This document shows, piece by piece, positions 47,643 to 57,555 of a DNA stretch of 64,000 nucleotides. Below the pieces are notes generated by a model. The model did no database searches, was not told where the DNA came from, and saw only the letters and a program-made list of their open reading frames with translations. This DNA is from Falciphora oryzae (lineage: Eukaryota; Ascomycota; Sordariomycetes; Magnaporthales; Magnaporthaceae): the NCBI GenBank assembly GCA_000733355.1, contig JNVV01000002.1, positions 1,467,590 to 1,531,589 on the forward strand. Direction: 5' to 3'. Position numbers and translations under genes: made by a program. Every line of letters starts with the position of its first letter. The stretch's first letter is position 1.

Positions 47643-50342
47643 TCAAAGTGTCGGGTCCGTGTCGGGCGCACTAGGGCCATCAAAGGTCTCGTCCAGGTTT
47701 CGATCAACCGGAAGATCAACGTCCTTGATGGGATGGAGTAGCATTGGCGGCAGGCACATGCGACCCTCTCCGCCTCGCATCTGGCCGACGGTGCCACTGT
47801 CGTCCCTTTGCTCGTCCTCGCTCGTCTCGAACGAAGGACCCCCGTCGTTGTTGACCTGGAGACCGAGCCAGCGCCTGTACAGGTTCGGCCCGAAGCCCGA
47901 GTTGTAGAACCATGACATGCCCTTGAAGTTGTGCTCGCGCTGGCCAAAGACCGAGGTGCGTGAGCCGCCTGAGGCCCCGTTGCGGCCGCCGTTGAACACA
48001 CGCGCCATCAGCTCCGTAGGCCAGCGGCGGTCCACAAAGAGGGGGTGGGGTGCGTAGACGGCCTTGTAGCCGTGATGAAGCGCCACGGTGGCCGGCCACA
48101 TCTCGGGGAAGGCGTGGTGCTTCTTGAACACCGTCTCGCGGTGCATGGTGAGCAGGAGTCTTCTCGACATGCGCGCGGCCGAGATGATGGCCGCCCTGCG
48201 CGGCGGCTTGCCCTTTCCGTCCGTCTCATTGTAGCCGGCGATGTCGTCGGCCAGTAGCCACGTCGTGCTCTCCGGGTCGAAGATGGGCGAGAGCGTGATC
48301 AAGTCTGCCTCCTCGCCCACTCCCCACTTGTACTTGTCCCGCTCGGCCGTCGTGGGCGGTTCTGGGTCGTTCTCCTCCTCGAGCCAGTCGCTAGGGTCCG
48401 CAGCGCGCCTCGGGCCCCACACGCTCTGCTCGCCATGAACAGTCTCCTTGCCGCCGGGCCCCTTGCCGCCGAGGCCGCTCCATATGTTGTCCGCCCCAGT
48501 CGTGCCCATCTCGGTCTGCACACGAGCCATCTGCCTGAAGTCATCCCAGGTTCCGTGCACCGAAGGCATGTAGAAGCGCGCGTTGCGTTCCCACAGGCCC
48601 TTCCTCGGCTGCTGCGACGCCCATTGCTCCAGGCGGGAGAACAGGTCGTAATGATGTCCTGTGTAGCGGATATCCATCTCCCACTGCCAGAAGAAGTCAT
48701 ACTCGGGGTGCGTGTGGGCAAAGTACTGCATGGCCATCTGCAAGCCGCGGTAGGCGCCATGCACGGGATGCTCAGGGCCTCTGGTAAACAGGTCGGGGAT
48801 GCCGTGGTACAGTGAAAGCATCTGCGTCTCGGTCCAGAGCGTCACCAGGCCGCGGAACTCCTCTGGGATCGTGGCCTCGATCCTAACCCGATACGCCTCA
48901 TCATCAGCCCAGATGGGATGCGCCACGTCGTTGCGCACCTGGACCAGGAGATGAACATCATAGCGACCCCCGGATGCGAGAGAGAGCTCCGTGATGAGGG
49001 ACCGCAGGTTCATCTTGTCCTCCTCCTTGAACAGATACTCATCCCAGCATCGGATGACGACTGCCGTCCTGGACTCTCGCCCATGCCGCTGGGATGCCGT
49101 CGGGGGCTTTGTGGTCGAGTTTGAATGCTTCAGCTGTGTGCCCGAGACGGCGGCGGCGGCGGCGGCGGCGGTGTCTCCCCTCGGAGCCAAGCCTCCGCCA
49201 CGGCGGCGGCGGCTCTTCTTGTCGTCGGGGCGCTGGCCGACGTAGAAGCCACGGGGAGGCGCGGCCTTCGACTCGAACGGCTTGAAACGAGCAGAATTTG
49301 CCTCGTAGCAACGGCGCTGGGCGTCGGCCCAGTTGACGGAGCGGAAGTCGACCTGCCGTGAGGACGCCCAGACAGCTTGGGCACCCTCGCTATCACCATG
49401 CTCGCCGATACCCAGGCCGCCGTTGCGAGTGGAATAGCCGAACCCATAGGGGCCGTAGCGGCCGTAGCGGTCAAAGCAAATGTCCTCGGGGAGGGATAGA
49501 AGCTCGTAGGATCCCATGATGTTGTCCGGAAACCCACTGGGCCTGCCGTCAAAATAGCGGACGGGGGGTACCTTGACGGTTCCCTCGGCGTCCAGAAAGC
49601 ACTCGGCAATCTGCTGATGCTTGGCGAAGACCGATGAGGGGTACTGAGTGTCGAACACCTTGCTCTCGGGAAGGCTTCCGCCTGTAGCCGTGGCCTTGGT
49701 GCTCTCCTCGCGTGGCGGGGGTAGCGAAGAGTCGGCAGACGAAGACTTGTTCACCGCCTCGTCTTCCAGGCGGGGGTACTCGGGGTTGTTGTCGCCCAGG
49801 GGGACCAGAGAGCGGACGCCGCCGTAGTATCTGGTCAGGAAAGGGTACGACTCCCAGGCGGGCGGGGCAGCCTTGGGCTTCGGCAGCTTGCCCTCGGCAA
49901 GCCTCTTGTTCTCGAGCTGGCTGGCGCGGACCAGAGTGAAGATGAAGAGCAGGATGCCAATCATCATGCCGGCACAAAGATAGCGCACTATCCTGTTGGG
50001 CAGGCGGTAGAATGGAGAGCGGGTGGGCCGCCGGGGCATGGCGCGGAATGTTGGCTTCTTGGGCAGCATGCGGGTTGCTGACGAGTATGAGCCTGACGAC
50101 TGCCTGGATCTGGAGGCGCTGGGTGTGGATGCGTCTGAGTAGTCTCCCTCGAGGTCATCGTCGCTCACGTCGTCCTCGTCGCTACTGATGTTGTCGTCAT
50201 CGTCGTCATTGTCTCGGTCTGACGATGAGTCGGCATGAAATTTCTCCTTAGTTGGGGATGGTGATGGTAGTTGTTCGTAGACCGGAAGTGTGGCCTTCTG
50301 AGGGCTCCGCCACCTCAGGAGGCGAAAGGGAAAGGTTGCCAT
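47643..50342 (-). CDS. DUF3405 family type II membrane protein
   Basis: Intron-free frame of 899 aa starting at the ATG at 50342. An acidic Ser/Asp-rich cytosolic region (about 38-70) is followed by basic residues and one anchor at about 123-139 (YLCAGMMIGILLFIFTLV), then a large luminal domain. The domain has SRTAVVIRCWDEYLFKEED, YDVHLLVQVRND, a WTETQMLSLYHG segment, and PEYDFFWQWEMDIRYTGHHYDLF. The last two resemble the metal-binding and acceptor regions of nucleotide-sugar transferases. I recognise this arrangement as fungal DUF3405, whose activity is not established to my knowledge. A (CGG)8 run encodes an Ala tract at about residue 400. It is probably a Golgi glycosyltransferase-like protein, by inference. 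Confidence 0.75.
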   Translation of the reverse strand: MATFPFRLLRWRSPQKATLPVYEQLPSPSPTKEKFHADSSSDRDNDDDDDNISSDEDDVSDDDLEGDYSDASTPSASRSRQSSGSYSSATRMLPKKPTFRAMPRRPTRSPFYRLPNRIVRYLCAGMMIGILLFIFTLVRASQLENKRLAEGKLPKPKAAPPAWESYPFLTRYYGGVRSLVPLGDNNPEYPRLEDEAVNKSSSADSSLPPPREESTKATATGGSLPESKVFDTQYPSSVFAKHQQIAECFLDAEGTVKVPPVRYFDGRPSGFPDNIMGSYELLSLPEDICFDRYGRYGPYGFGYSTRNGGLGIGEHGDSEGAQAVWASSRQVDFRSVNWADAQRRCYEANSARFKPFESKAAPPRGFYVGQRPDDKKSRRRRGGGLAPRGDTAAAAAAAVSGTQLKHSNSTTKPPTASQRHGRESRTAVVIRCWDEYLFKEEDKMNLRSLITELSLASGGRYDVHLLVQVRNDVAHPIWADDEAYRVRIEATIPEEFRGLVTLWTETQMLSLYHGIPDLFTRGPEHPVHGAYRGLQMAMQYFAHTHPEYDFFWQWEMDIRYTGHHYDLFSRLEQWASQQPRKGLWERNARFYMPSVHGTWDDFRQMARVQTEMGTTGADNIWSGLGGKGPGGKETVHGEQSVWGPRRAADPSDWLEEENDPEPPTTAERDKYKWGVGEEADLITLSPIFDPESTTWLLADDIAGYNETDGKGKPPRRAAIISAARMSRRLLLTMHRETVFKKHHAFPEMWPATVALHHGYKAVYAPHPLFVDRRWPTELMARVFNGGRNGASGGSRTSVFGQREHNFKGMSWFYNSGFGPNLYRRWLGLQVNNDGGPSFETSEDEQRDDSGTVGQMRGGEGRMCLPPMLLHPIKDVDLPVDRNLDETFDGPSAPDTDPTL
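49148..49171. repeat. (CGG)8 trinucleotide repeat coding a poly-Ala tract
   Basis: Eight perfect CGG units on the plus strand; on the coding strand they read as seven Ala codons inside the DUF3405 protein, in a linker between the N-terminal and core parts. It is likely length-polymorphic. Confidence 0.85.
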
Positions 50343-51583
50343 ACGGTATGCTCCCAGCAGCCTTGCCGCGACCGCGTGGGCTGCTATGGCGAGTCGTGCA
50401 GCAAAGGCCAGGCAGGATGCCCGATACTGGCGCCCGACTCCTGTTTGTTGGGGGCGTTAGATTTGCTGGGTTACAAGTAGGTTGACGACGTGGCCGGTAG
50501 CTAGGCAGACATATCTGGATAGATTGGTATGAATCGGCCGAGTTTGACTTGGGATCGTGGGTGGAATGGTCAAAGGCTGCACGGTTTTGAATTCCGCATC
50601 TTGTTCTTGATTTTAGGGCGAGCACATATTTTGATATTTTGACGTGAGCTTTGCTCGTCAAGACGGTTGACCAAGCAACAATGCCTCAGAACCACCCGAC
50701 TGGGCTGTTCCCGAGACACTGTGTGGGTGGGGCCGCGAATTGCAACCCCGCCTGCCAACGAGTGGGCAAGCTCGAACGAGGCCCAATGAGGTCAGTATCA
50801 CGCACAATGCAGACCAGGGCCGGTCCAGGCCAAAAAAAAAAAATTATTGCTCCATTCACGACGATTTTGGGAGACGTCGGTCTGGCGGGGAAGGGCCTGG
50901 CAGCAGCAAGCTGGTGTCATGTCTGCATGTCTGCTGATCGCAGCGCTCCAGCCTTTGCGGGCAGCGACCTCGCCCCAGGAAGCCCCAGTGGCCCCCAGCG
51001 TCTCGTGCTCCGCGACCCGGATCTGGTCGCAGAGCGTCCCCCGCCTGCACATCCGCCGTATCACTGGCTGCTGGCCGTCACTGCCACCGACTAGGAGCAG
51101 GAGCGCGTGACTGCTTCAGGAGAGCGCAGCGGTCCTCGCTCGTCCGAACACGGCACGGTTACCTGCTTCTGCGACTGGTGCCCAAGTGGGACGGACATGG
51201 AGCATGCCAGCATAGCAGCCATTTGCGTCCCGTCTTCCCGCGCCGCTGTTGGTACGACGCCTGCAACGTGCAGCGGCCTGACCAGGGTCTGTTTCGCTAT
51301 AGCGCGCCGCCATGCGTATAAAACATGGCTGGCTGCGGTTTGGATCCTCTGAATCGTACTCACTCTTTGTGTTGTTCCCTCTGAGCTTTCACTTTCGACT
51401 TCGCGCGCCTGGGTACGAACCCGCCTGGCAACAGCCGGAAGTTGAGATATACCCAGGGAACCGGAAGACTATAAACAAAAATACGCCAAAAGTCCAGCCA
51501 TTGGACTCCCAGGCCCACAAAACGAGCGGACCTTCGGGACAACATCTCTCGGCCGCGCCCGTCTGTTCTCTCCAAGGCCCAGA
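50343..51583. promoter_or_regulatory. Divergent intergenic region, DUF3405 / DUF5519 genes
   Basis: 1.24 kb between outward-facing starts. There is no supported gene or clear motif apart from a short A run near 50832. Confidence 0.4.
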
Positions 51584-52696
51584 ATGTCGGCATCTTTGGT
51601 CGTAGGAAGTAAAGTCGGCATGGCCGAACAGTCGTCGGCCATGCTACCCTCTCCGCCGCGCTCGGCTACCAACGGCAACGAATCGCACCAAGACGGGCTT
51701 GGAATCAACATGGTCGTCCGGCAGGACCCCTTCTCCATCACCCTCGACGCGCCGGCCCTGCTGGCCGTGACGGTGGTGCTCGTCCTCGGCATGTACACGA
51801 TCGATCAGTCCATGTTTGCTTGCATGCTGGTCAGCATGCCCATCTTGCTGCTAATTCGGAATGATTACGAGAATTTCCTCAAGCTCGGCCCCGGAGGCAC
51901 TCCCCCAACACCAACGGGCTATGCACGCCTGTCGTGGTACCGCATCTTTGCCCTAAGGGACCCCTTCACCCCACCAACGGCCAGTCCCAATAAGTTGCCG
52001 ACCATCGGCATCCTGCAAGATCAGTCCCTGTCGTTCCGGCCAGGCCCGCGTCCCGCCGTCGCCGGCCTGGCGCCGCAGAGGCAACTGGACCAGTGGGGTA
52101 GTGGGCAGCTCTGCGAGCTGCTTAAGGCATCTATAGAGAGCCTCAGCACTAGGCACCCGGACAAGCTCGGTGTTGGGACATCGAGCCTCGAGAAGCACGG
52201 GTTTGCGCTATTTGCGAGGCACCCTGTCAACGTCTGTGGCAATGGCGAGATTGCCCACGTGCACAACTCGGACAAGTCTATGCATATGAACCTCCACCCG
52301 GACGACATCAAAGAGGTGCTCCAAAGGGGATGGGGCCAACGACACCCCCTGAGCTTCAAGGGCTGGGTCCAGTCACCGCTCCCCGACACTTTTATGATGA
52401 TAGTGAGTCGGGATGCTCGATAGACACAGGATCTCCAACACAGCTGACCCCGCCTCCCCTCTACCTTTTTTGATCCAACAAAGTACGCACCGCGAGGTAA
52501 GCACGTTGTTTATCGCAATGATTATTGCTCAGCTTCTTTGCTCTTTGTATAAATACTCAGTTGCTCTAACTTTATCGGCCTCGGCTCTGTGGCGCCAGAC
52601 GAGAACGATCTCCGGATTGTGTGCAAGATCATTGAGGCAGCCATTTGGTACACCACGGCCGAGAAGGTCGAGCTGAAGCTCATAAAGGACTTATAG
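51584..52696 (+). CDS. Luciferase-domain (DUF5519) membrane protein with a 13-nt microexon
   Basis: Exons 51584-52402, 52484-52496 and 52599-52696, giving 309 aa. The protein has one or two membrane segments at about 57-92, then a globular domain with GEIAHVHNSDKSMHMNLHPDDIKEVLQRGWGQRHPL. That matches the fungal DUF5519 (Pfam Luciferase) pattern, in which a HxxDxSxH-like set of residues is conserved. Exon 2 codes only YAPR plus one base. Without it the conserved FMMIYAPRDENDL strand is lost, and both flanking introns have good CTGAC/CTAAC branch points. Exon 3 gives DENDLRIVCKIIEAAIW and ends KLIKDL. The enzymatic role is unknown; the family name does not imply light emission. Confidence 0.78.
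52484..52496 (+). other. 13-nt microexon of the DUF5519 gene
   Basis: Bounded by AAG at 52481-52483 and GTAAGC at 52497. It supplies Tyr-Ala-Pro-Arg and the first base of the next Asp codon. Skipping it shifts the frame, since 13 is not a multiple of three. Confidence 0.75.
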
Positions 52697-53452
52697 ATTA
52701 TCTTGTCGTGATCTAAAGTGGCTCGGCTCGTATTTCGCTTCCCCCTCACATCTTTCTCTCTGAGATGAGTGAGCTTTGTCGTGCTTTGTAGTGTATGATT
52801 CGACAATAAAACTTTCGACTGCCGCATCCAACTACCTCGCGAGGGCTTAGTGTCTGTTGGTGTAATTTCCTCCTTTTTTCCCTTCGTTTTTCTTTTTTTC
52901 CATCTTCTTTATCTGTCATTACCGCTCTCTCTTGGACTTGGTTTAATACAACCTTCACCGGGTTACGATTTCCACTGAAAGTACTACCAGCTGCTCTTGC
53001 TTTTGTCCTACTTCTTCCGTCTTCTTTTGATATCTGATACGCTGGGCAAATCACCTCTCAAAAACGTGGGTCGGCTCGAACCAAGTGCTACCTATCAGGT
53101 ATGTGGGGGTCAACGGTGCGCATTGATTGAATTCGGATACTCTGCGCACAGTACGCGCAAGCGTCAAATAGCAGCCAGGTGCCTTGGACCTGCGACGCTG
53201 CCTGCCAAAATATCGAGTTGAAGCGCGGGCCTGGAAAATCCGATCAAGAGCATAGGTTCAACGTCGGAAGCACGGCGATTCGAACCATCACTCTACGGTA
53301 GATCCGAGCCATCTAACTTGGTACCTAGCTTTCACCTCAGGGTGGGAGGAACCTGGGCTGCGCATCCCTTGGTTTCGCAAGGAGCTTCTTTGTCCTAGAT
53401 CCAACTCCTCGCAGCTCCCCTCCACAGAACCTTCTTTCCCTCCCGGCGCGCC
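52697..53452. other. Intergenic, DUF5519 3' side to CUS2 promoter
   Basis: 756 bp. A GGTTCGAATC B-box-like match on the minus strand near 53285 lacks the rest of a tRNA. No gene is seen. Confidence 0.45.
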
Positions 53453-54700
53453 ATGACCGACACCGAGCCAGTCGCCGAGTTCTGGTCATTCCCCACCAAC
53501 CCTGCCGAGTTCGACTCAGACGACCGCATTTCCTTCTCCAAGCTCGACAACAAGCACATCGCGGTCCAGGAGGACGGCGCAGAGTACGAGTGGGACGGCG
53601 GTCTCAAGCGGTGGATCCCCGTCCTGGACGATGCCCTGATCGAGGAGCACCAGGCCGCCTACGCGCCCGCGCCCGGGGCCGATGACAGCCCCGCTGGGCA
53701 TGCCGGCGGTGGTGCCCGTAAGAGGAAGCACGACGACACAACGGCGGGAGGCGCCTCCAACAGCAACGGCGGAAGGAGGGGCGGCCCCAAGCGCCACGCC
53801 GCCTCGGCCGCCCCGCCCGCGCCGCGCCAGAACACGGCCGTGTACGTGACTGGCCTGCCGCCCGACGCCACCCTGGACGAGATCGCCGAGCTCTTCTCGC
53901 GCAAGTGCGGCGTCATCGCCGAGGAGATTGACGGGAACCGGCCGCGCATCAAGATGTACACCGACGCCGACGGCAACTTCAAGGGCGACGCCCTTATCGT
54001 CTTTTTCAAGCCCCAGTCCGTCGAGATGGCCATCATGCTTCTCGACGACGCCGACTTCCGCTTCACCAGCTCGGGGGCTCCCACCCCGAGGATGCGCGTG
54101 CAGGCCGCCGACTCGAGCTACAAGAAGACAAACTACGACCAGCGCGATGAGAAGCAAGACGGCGGAGACGGGGCGTCTGGTGCCGCTGCAGCCACAGCCA
54201 GCAAGGATGGCGGCGCCAACAGACCGCCGCGCAACTCGGGCGACAAGCAAAAGATCATCAAGAAGACCCAGAAGCTGGACGCGAAGCTTGCCGACTGGGA
54301 CGACGACGACCCTTACCCACACCTTGCCGCAGCGCTGCCGCCCGCTGACGAAAGCCGGGGCCCCACGTCTCGTAAGTCAGAGCGCACCGTCATTCTGAAG
54401 CACATGTTCACGCTCCAGGAGCTCGAGGACGACCCCGCGGCCCTGCTCGACATCAAGGAGGACATCCGCGACGAGTGCGAAAAGCTTGGCGATGTGACAA
54501 ACATCGTGCTCTTCGACCTGGAAGCTGAGGGCATTGTCAGCGTGAGGTTCCGCCAGCGACCCGCCGCCGAGGCCTGCATTAAGCTCATGCACGGGCGCAG
54601 CTTTGACGGTCGGACCGTCGAGGCGTCCTTTTCCACCGGCAGGGAGAAGTTCAGGAAGTCCAAGGACAGAGGAGACGATGTCGGTGGGGACGACGAGTAG
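53453..54700 (+). CDS. CUS2: U2 snRNP-associated splicing factor Cus2 / Tat-SF1 homologue
   Basis: Single frame of 415 aa. Cus2/Tat-SF1 binds SF3b1 and helps fold U2 snRNA before the branch site is engaged. The N terminus has an acidic WSFPTNPAEFDSDD segment and an HIAVQEDGAEYEWDGGLKRW motif. RRM1 starts at about residue 126 (TAVYVTGLPPDA) with a degenerate RNP1 (GDALIVFF). A Lys/Asp-rich linker leads to a C-terminal UHM-type RRM from about 310 (ERTVILKHMFTLQELE). That domain has an acidic helix A (KEDIRDECEKLGDV) and the RxF-type FDGRTVEASF loop that binds tryptophan ligand motifs. An acidic tail ends the protein. The stop lies 228 bp from that of convergent RPN13. Confidence 0.92.
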   Translation: MTDTEPVAEFWSFPTNPAEFDSDDRISFSKLDNKHIAVQEDGAEYEWDGGLKRWIPVLDDALIEEHQAAYAPAPGADDSPAGHAGGGARKRKHDDTTAGGASNSNGGRRGGPKRHAASAAPPAPRQNTAVYVTGLPPDATLDEIAELFSRKCGVIAEEIDGNRPRIKMYTDADGNFKGDALIVFFKPQSVEMAIMLLDDADFRFTSSGAPTPRMRVQAADSSYKKTNYDQRDEKQDGGDGASGAAAATASKDGGANRPPRNSGDKQKIIKKTQKLDAKLADWDDDDPYPHLAAALPPADESRGPTSRKSERTVILKHMFTLQELEDDPAALLDIKEDIRDECEKLGDVTNIVLFDLEAEGIVSVRFRQRPAAEACIKLMHGRSFDGRTVEASFSTGREKFRKSKDRGDDVGGDDE

Positions 54701-54928
54701 CTGGGTCTATAGGGGAAGCGTGAATCGTAGCATTTCCCTCTTTTTTTTCTTCTTTTTCTTTTGCTTTCTTTAGTGCCCAGAAGCGTCTACATCATCTATT
54801 GCTGAATGTACGATATAATAGGAGGAATTACTGAACCGTACGATTAGGCAGGCGGGGAACAAGCCCCCTGCATAGCATCGACGCTGTTTGTGTATGGTCC
54901 CCACGGAACGTGCCCCAATCCTCCGTCA

Positions 54929-56643
54929 TCATCGCCTCTGCTCCTGGACCGTCTTCTTAACTCCCTCGACGAAGGCCTCGATGGCGTCGCCCCCGCCCAG
55001 GGGCACACTGCCGCCGCGAACGAGGCCGCCGTTCTCAACCCGAATGCCGAGTGCCTCGGCGATGCTGGGCAGACCCCCGTCCCTGAGCGCAACCGAGAGA
55101 CTGGAGAGGCTCTGGTGAAACTGAGGGCTGCGGAGAACCTGTTTGAGGAGCTTCCTCTTTTGGTCGAGGCTCATGGCTGCTTTAGCCGAGGCGGCGGCGG
55201 CCGGCGTCGGCTCGCCCTCAAACTGGTCGTCCAGGGCGAGAACGAGGACCGTGGGCGGTAGCAAGTCCAACAGGTTGTCTACGTATTGAGCGGCAGCGGA
55301 ATCAGCCACGGGTATTGTCGTTGACGGCTCCAGGAGGTCGGTCAGCAGCGGGTACAGCTTGCCCTGACTCTGCGGCTGGATGTTGCCCACGCCAGAGCCG
55401 CCCTTGAGCGAATTGAGAAAGTTCTGCACAGCTGTGGCTGCGTCGGGGACGTCTCCGCTTGCACTAGCGCATCAGTTAGCCAGTCTAGTCTCGGTTGAGT
55501 AGAACAGAAAAATAAAGGAAAAAAAAAAAGCCCTTATTAAATCATCTCGCCGTCGACTACTCGAGGTACAGGCAATTCATGCCGCGTGCGGGCTTGCACA
55601 CTGAGACTTGAAGCAACGCGTGACCTATCGCTTTGGGACATCAACAATGCACCGGCAAGGCTGTCTCTGCTCAGCCTGTCCAGCACCTGTAAAAATGCAC
55701 CAATGATGTCTCGAAAGGGAGACATGCGGGGACACCATCAGGTAGACTTTCCGCCTGGTGGAAATTGCGGCAGAGAACGAAAGCAAGAAACAGCGGAAAA
55801 AGAAGCAAAATAATGAGTGCTCGAATGGAAACCTACGCTCTTGCGCCATCTGCACCACCCTCTCGGGCATCTTCACCCTCTCGCCGGACGTCGCCTCCCG
55901 TGGCGTCCGGGCCAGCGCCACCGCTTGCGCCCTGGTGGTGGTGGTCATTGGGCGCACCCGGGCCACCGACGTCCTCCATGGTATCATCGTCGTCATCCTC
56001 GCGTCGACTGTCGCCGCCACGGGTGGCCACCAGCTCTCGAGTCACATCCACCTCTTCACCCTGCAGCAGGCGGTCGACAACACCTCCGATCTTCTTGTCG
56101 CGCGGGCTAAACCAGGCCGGGTCGCCCGAGGTGCTCTGCGACTTGGACTGCAGCCAAAAGAGGTACCTGGTGGACGAGGAGATGAACCTGAGCACAAAGA
56201 TGCGGCCGTTGGTCTTGGACGTCGGCTGGTCGGCGTTGGTATAGGGCACAAAGTGGCCGTCGCCGGGGACCATAACTAGGTCGAGCGGGGGCTCGTCGTC
56301 GATTGCCTGGGTCCGAGGACGCCAGCAGAAATGGATAAGTGCTAAAGGCTTGTCAGCACACAACACAAGCAGTACCGGGTGACGGCGCAGTGTGTAGGCC
56401 TTGTCGTACCGTCCTCGGCATAGAGATAGATGTAGCCCTGCTGCGGCAAGGCCTTGACCTTGTGAGGCTCACTATCCGTCTGTCGTTTGCTCTGTCAGCT
56501 GGATATCGGACACACGCACCCAGCCTAGCTAGGGAGATCGGATTGGATGAGGCATCAAAGAACAAGGCACAGTTGCGAAAAGCTGGACTGACATCGATTT
56601 CGCACTGCCCCGCCTTGAACGTGATCAGAGGCACGACAGACAT
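54929..56643 (-). CDS. RPN13: Proteasomal ubiquitin receptor Rpn13/ADRM1
   Basis: Exons 56593-56643, 56410-56479, 55837-56341 and 54929-55463, giving 386 aa. Rpn13 docks on Rpn2 of the 19S particle, binds ubiquitin through its Pru domain, and activates UCH37 where present. Joins read AGQCEID/TDSEPHKVKALPQQGYIYLY, YAED/ALIHFCWRPR and GARA/ASGDVPDAATAVQNFL. The Pru domain spans about 1-125, with LIHFCWRPR and NGRIFVLRFISSSTRYLFWLQ visible. The linker is Asp/Gly-rich with an HHH patch. The C-terminal part (KLYPLLTDLLEPSTTIPVAD, KRKLLKQVLRSPQFHQSLSSLSVALRDGGLP) is the helical DEUBAD domain, which budding yeast Rpn13 lacks. It is divergent from RPL6. Confidence 0.93.
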
Positions 56644-57555
56644 TGTGCCGTTCTGAAGCCAGGTATTGCTGTGACCGAGGACGGAGTGTTCTGTCGAGCG
56701 GGACTGAGCGGTAATGCTTTGGTGGTCGGGTATCGCGCGATGAGGTTCCCGAGACGAGTAGGCTACCGGCAGGATGTCGTGTGCAAGGGCCTCGTCGCAG
56801 CGTCCAGCTGGGGGTCAGATTGATGGTGTTACAGTCGGAGTTGAAAGGTACCTGAGTCTAGGTAGCTCCTAATTACGTAGTCCCCGGCAATCAACATCAC
56901 ACCGCCCGGCAGAAAAAGAATGGGCCATCAAACATAACAACTGAAGCGCTTTATTTACTTATGCCCTCAAAATATATCCTGTTTTCGCTTGAAATAAAGG
57001 GGGAAATGCTACTAAGCAGGTAAAAGGGAAGGGAAAAGAAAAACAACTTGTTTGTTTGTCGGTAGCTGGAGGTCTGTCCCTCTTTTTTTTTTGGATTGTC
57101 CAGACTGAGGTTTGCAGACGGTGATTGACAACCTACTGGGCTGCGGACCAAGCGAGCGAGAAGGCTCCAAAGAGCTGGGTGCGTCGAGGTGGGCTGCAAG
57201 GGACCGCCGCGAGCTCTCTCCCGGCTGGAGCTCCAAGGCGGTTTCCCAGGCTGGGAGTGGGGCAGGCCTGGGTGGCAGGAGCAAGCCCATCCATCCCTCC
57301 CCCCACTCCTCACGTGCTGCCGCGGCCACCGCCACAGAGAGCACGAGCTCCGCCACAGCCCCTCCAAAACCCGCCAGTCCACAAAGGGCTAGCGCGGAAT
57401 TTCCGAGGGCTTGCCTCTTCTCATGCGCACCCACAAGAGAATTTCACGCAAGAATTGGGACAGGCGTTTGGATCGACAACTTCACATTCCCACGACGACA
57501 CGACATATATTTTTTCCCCACGGTCCTCCAACGCGAGCGGGAAAGCCACAGCACC
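56644..57555. promoter_or_regulatory. Divergent promoter region, RPN13 / RPL6
   Basis: 912 bp between outward-facing starts. A TCTAGGTAGC motif lies near 56857 and a pyrimidine-rich TATATTTTTTCCCC just before the RPL6 start. No coding region is supported. Confidence 0.45.

Noticed and set aside
53265..53310. tRNA B-box-like GGTTCGAATC on the minus strand
   Set aside because: No A box at the right distance and no acceptor-stem pairing around it.
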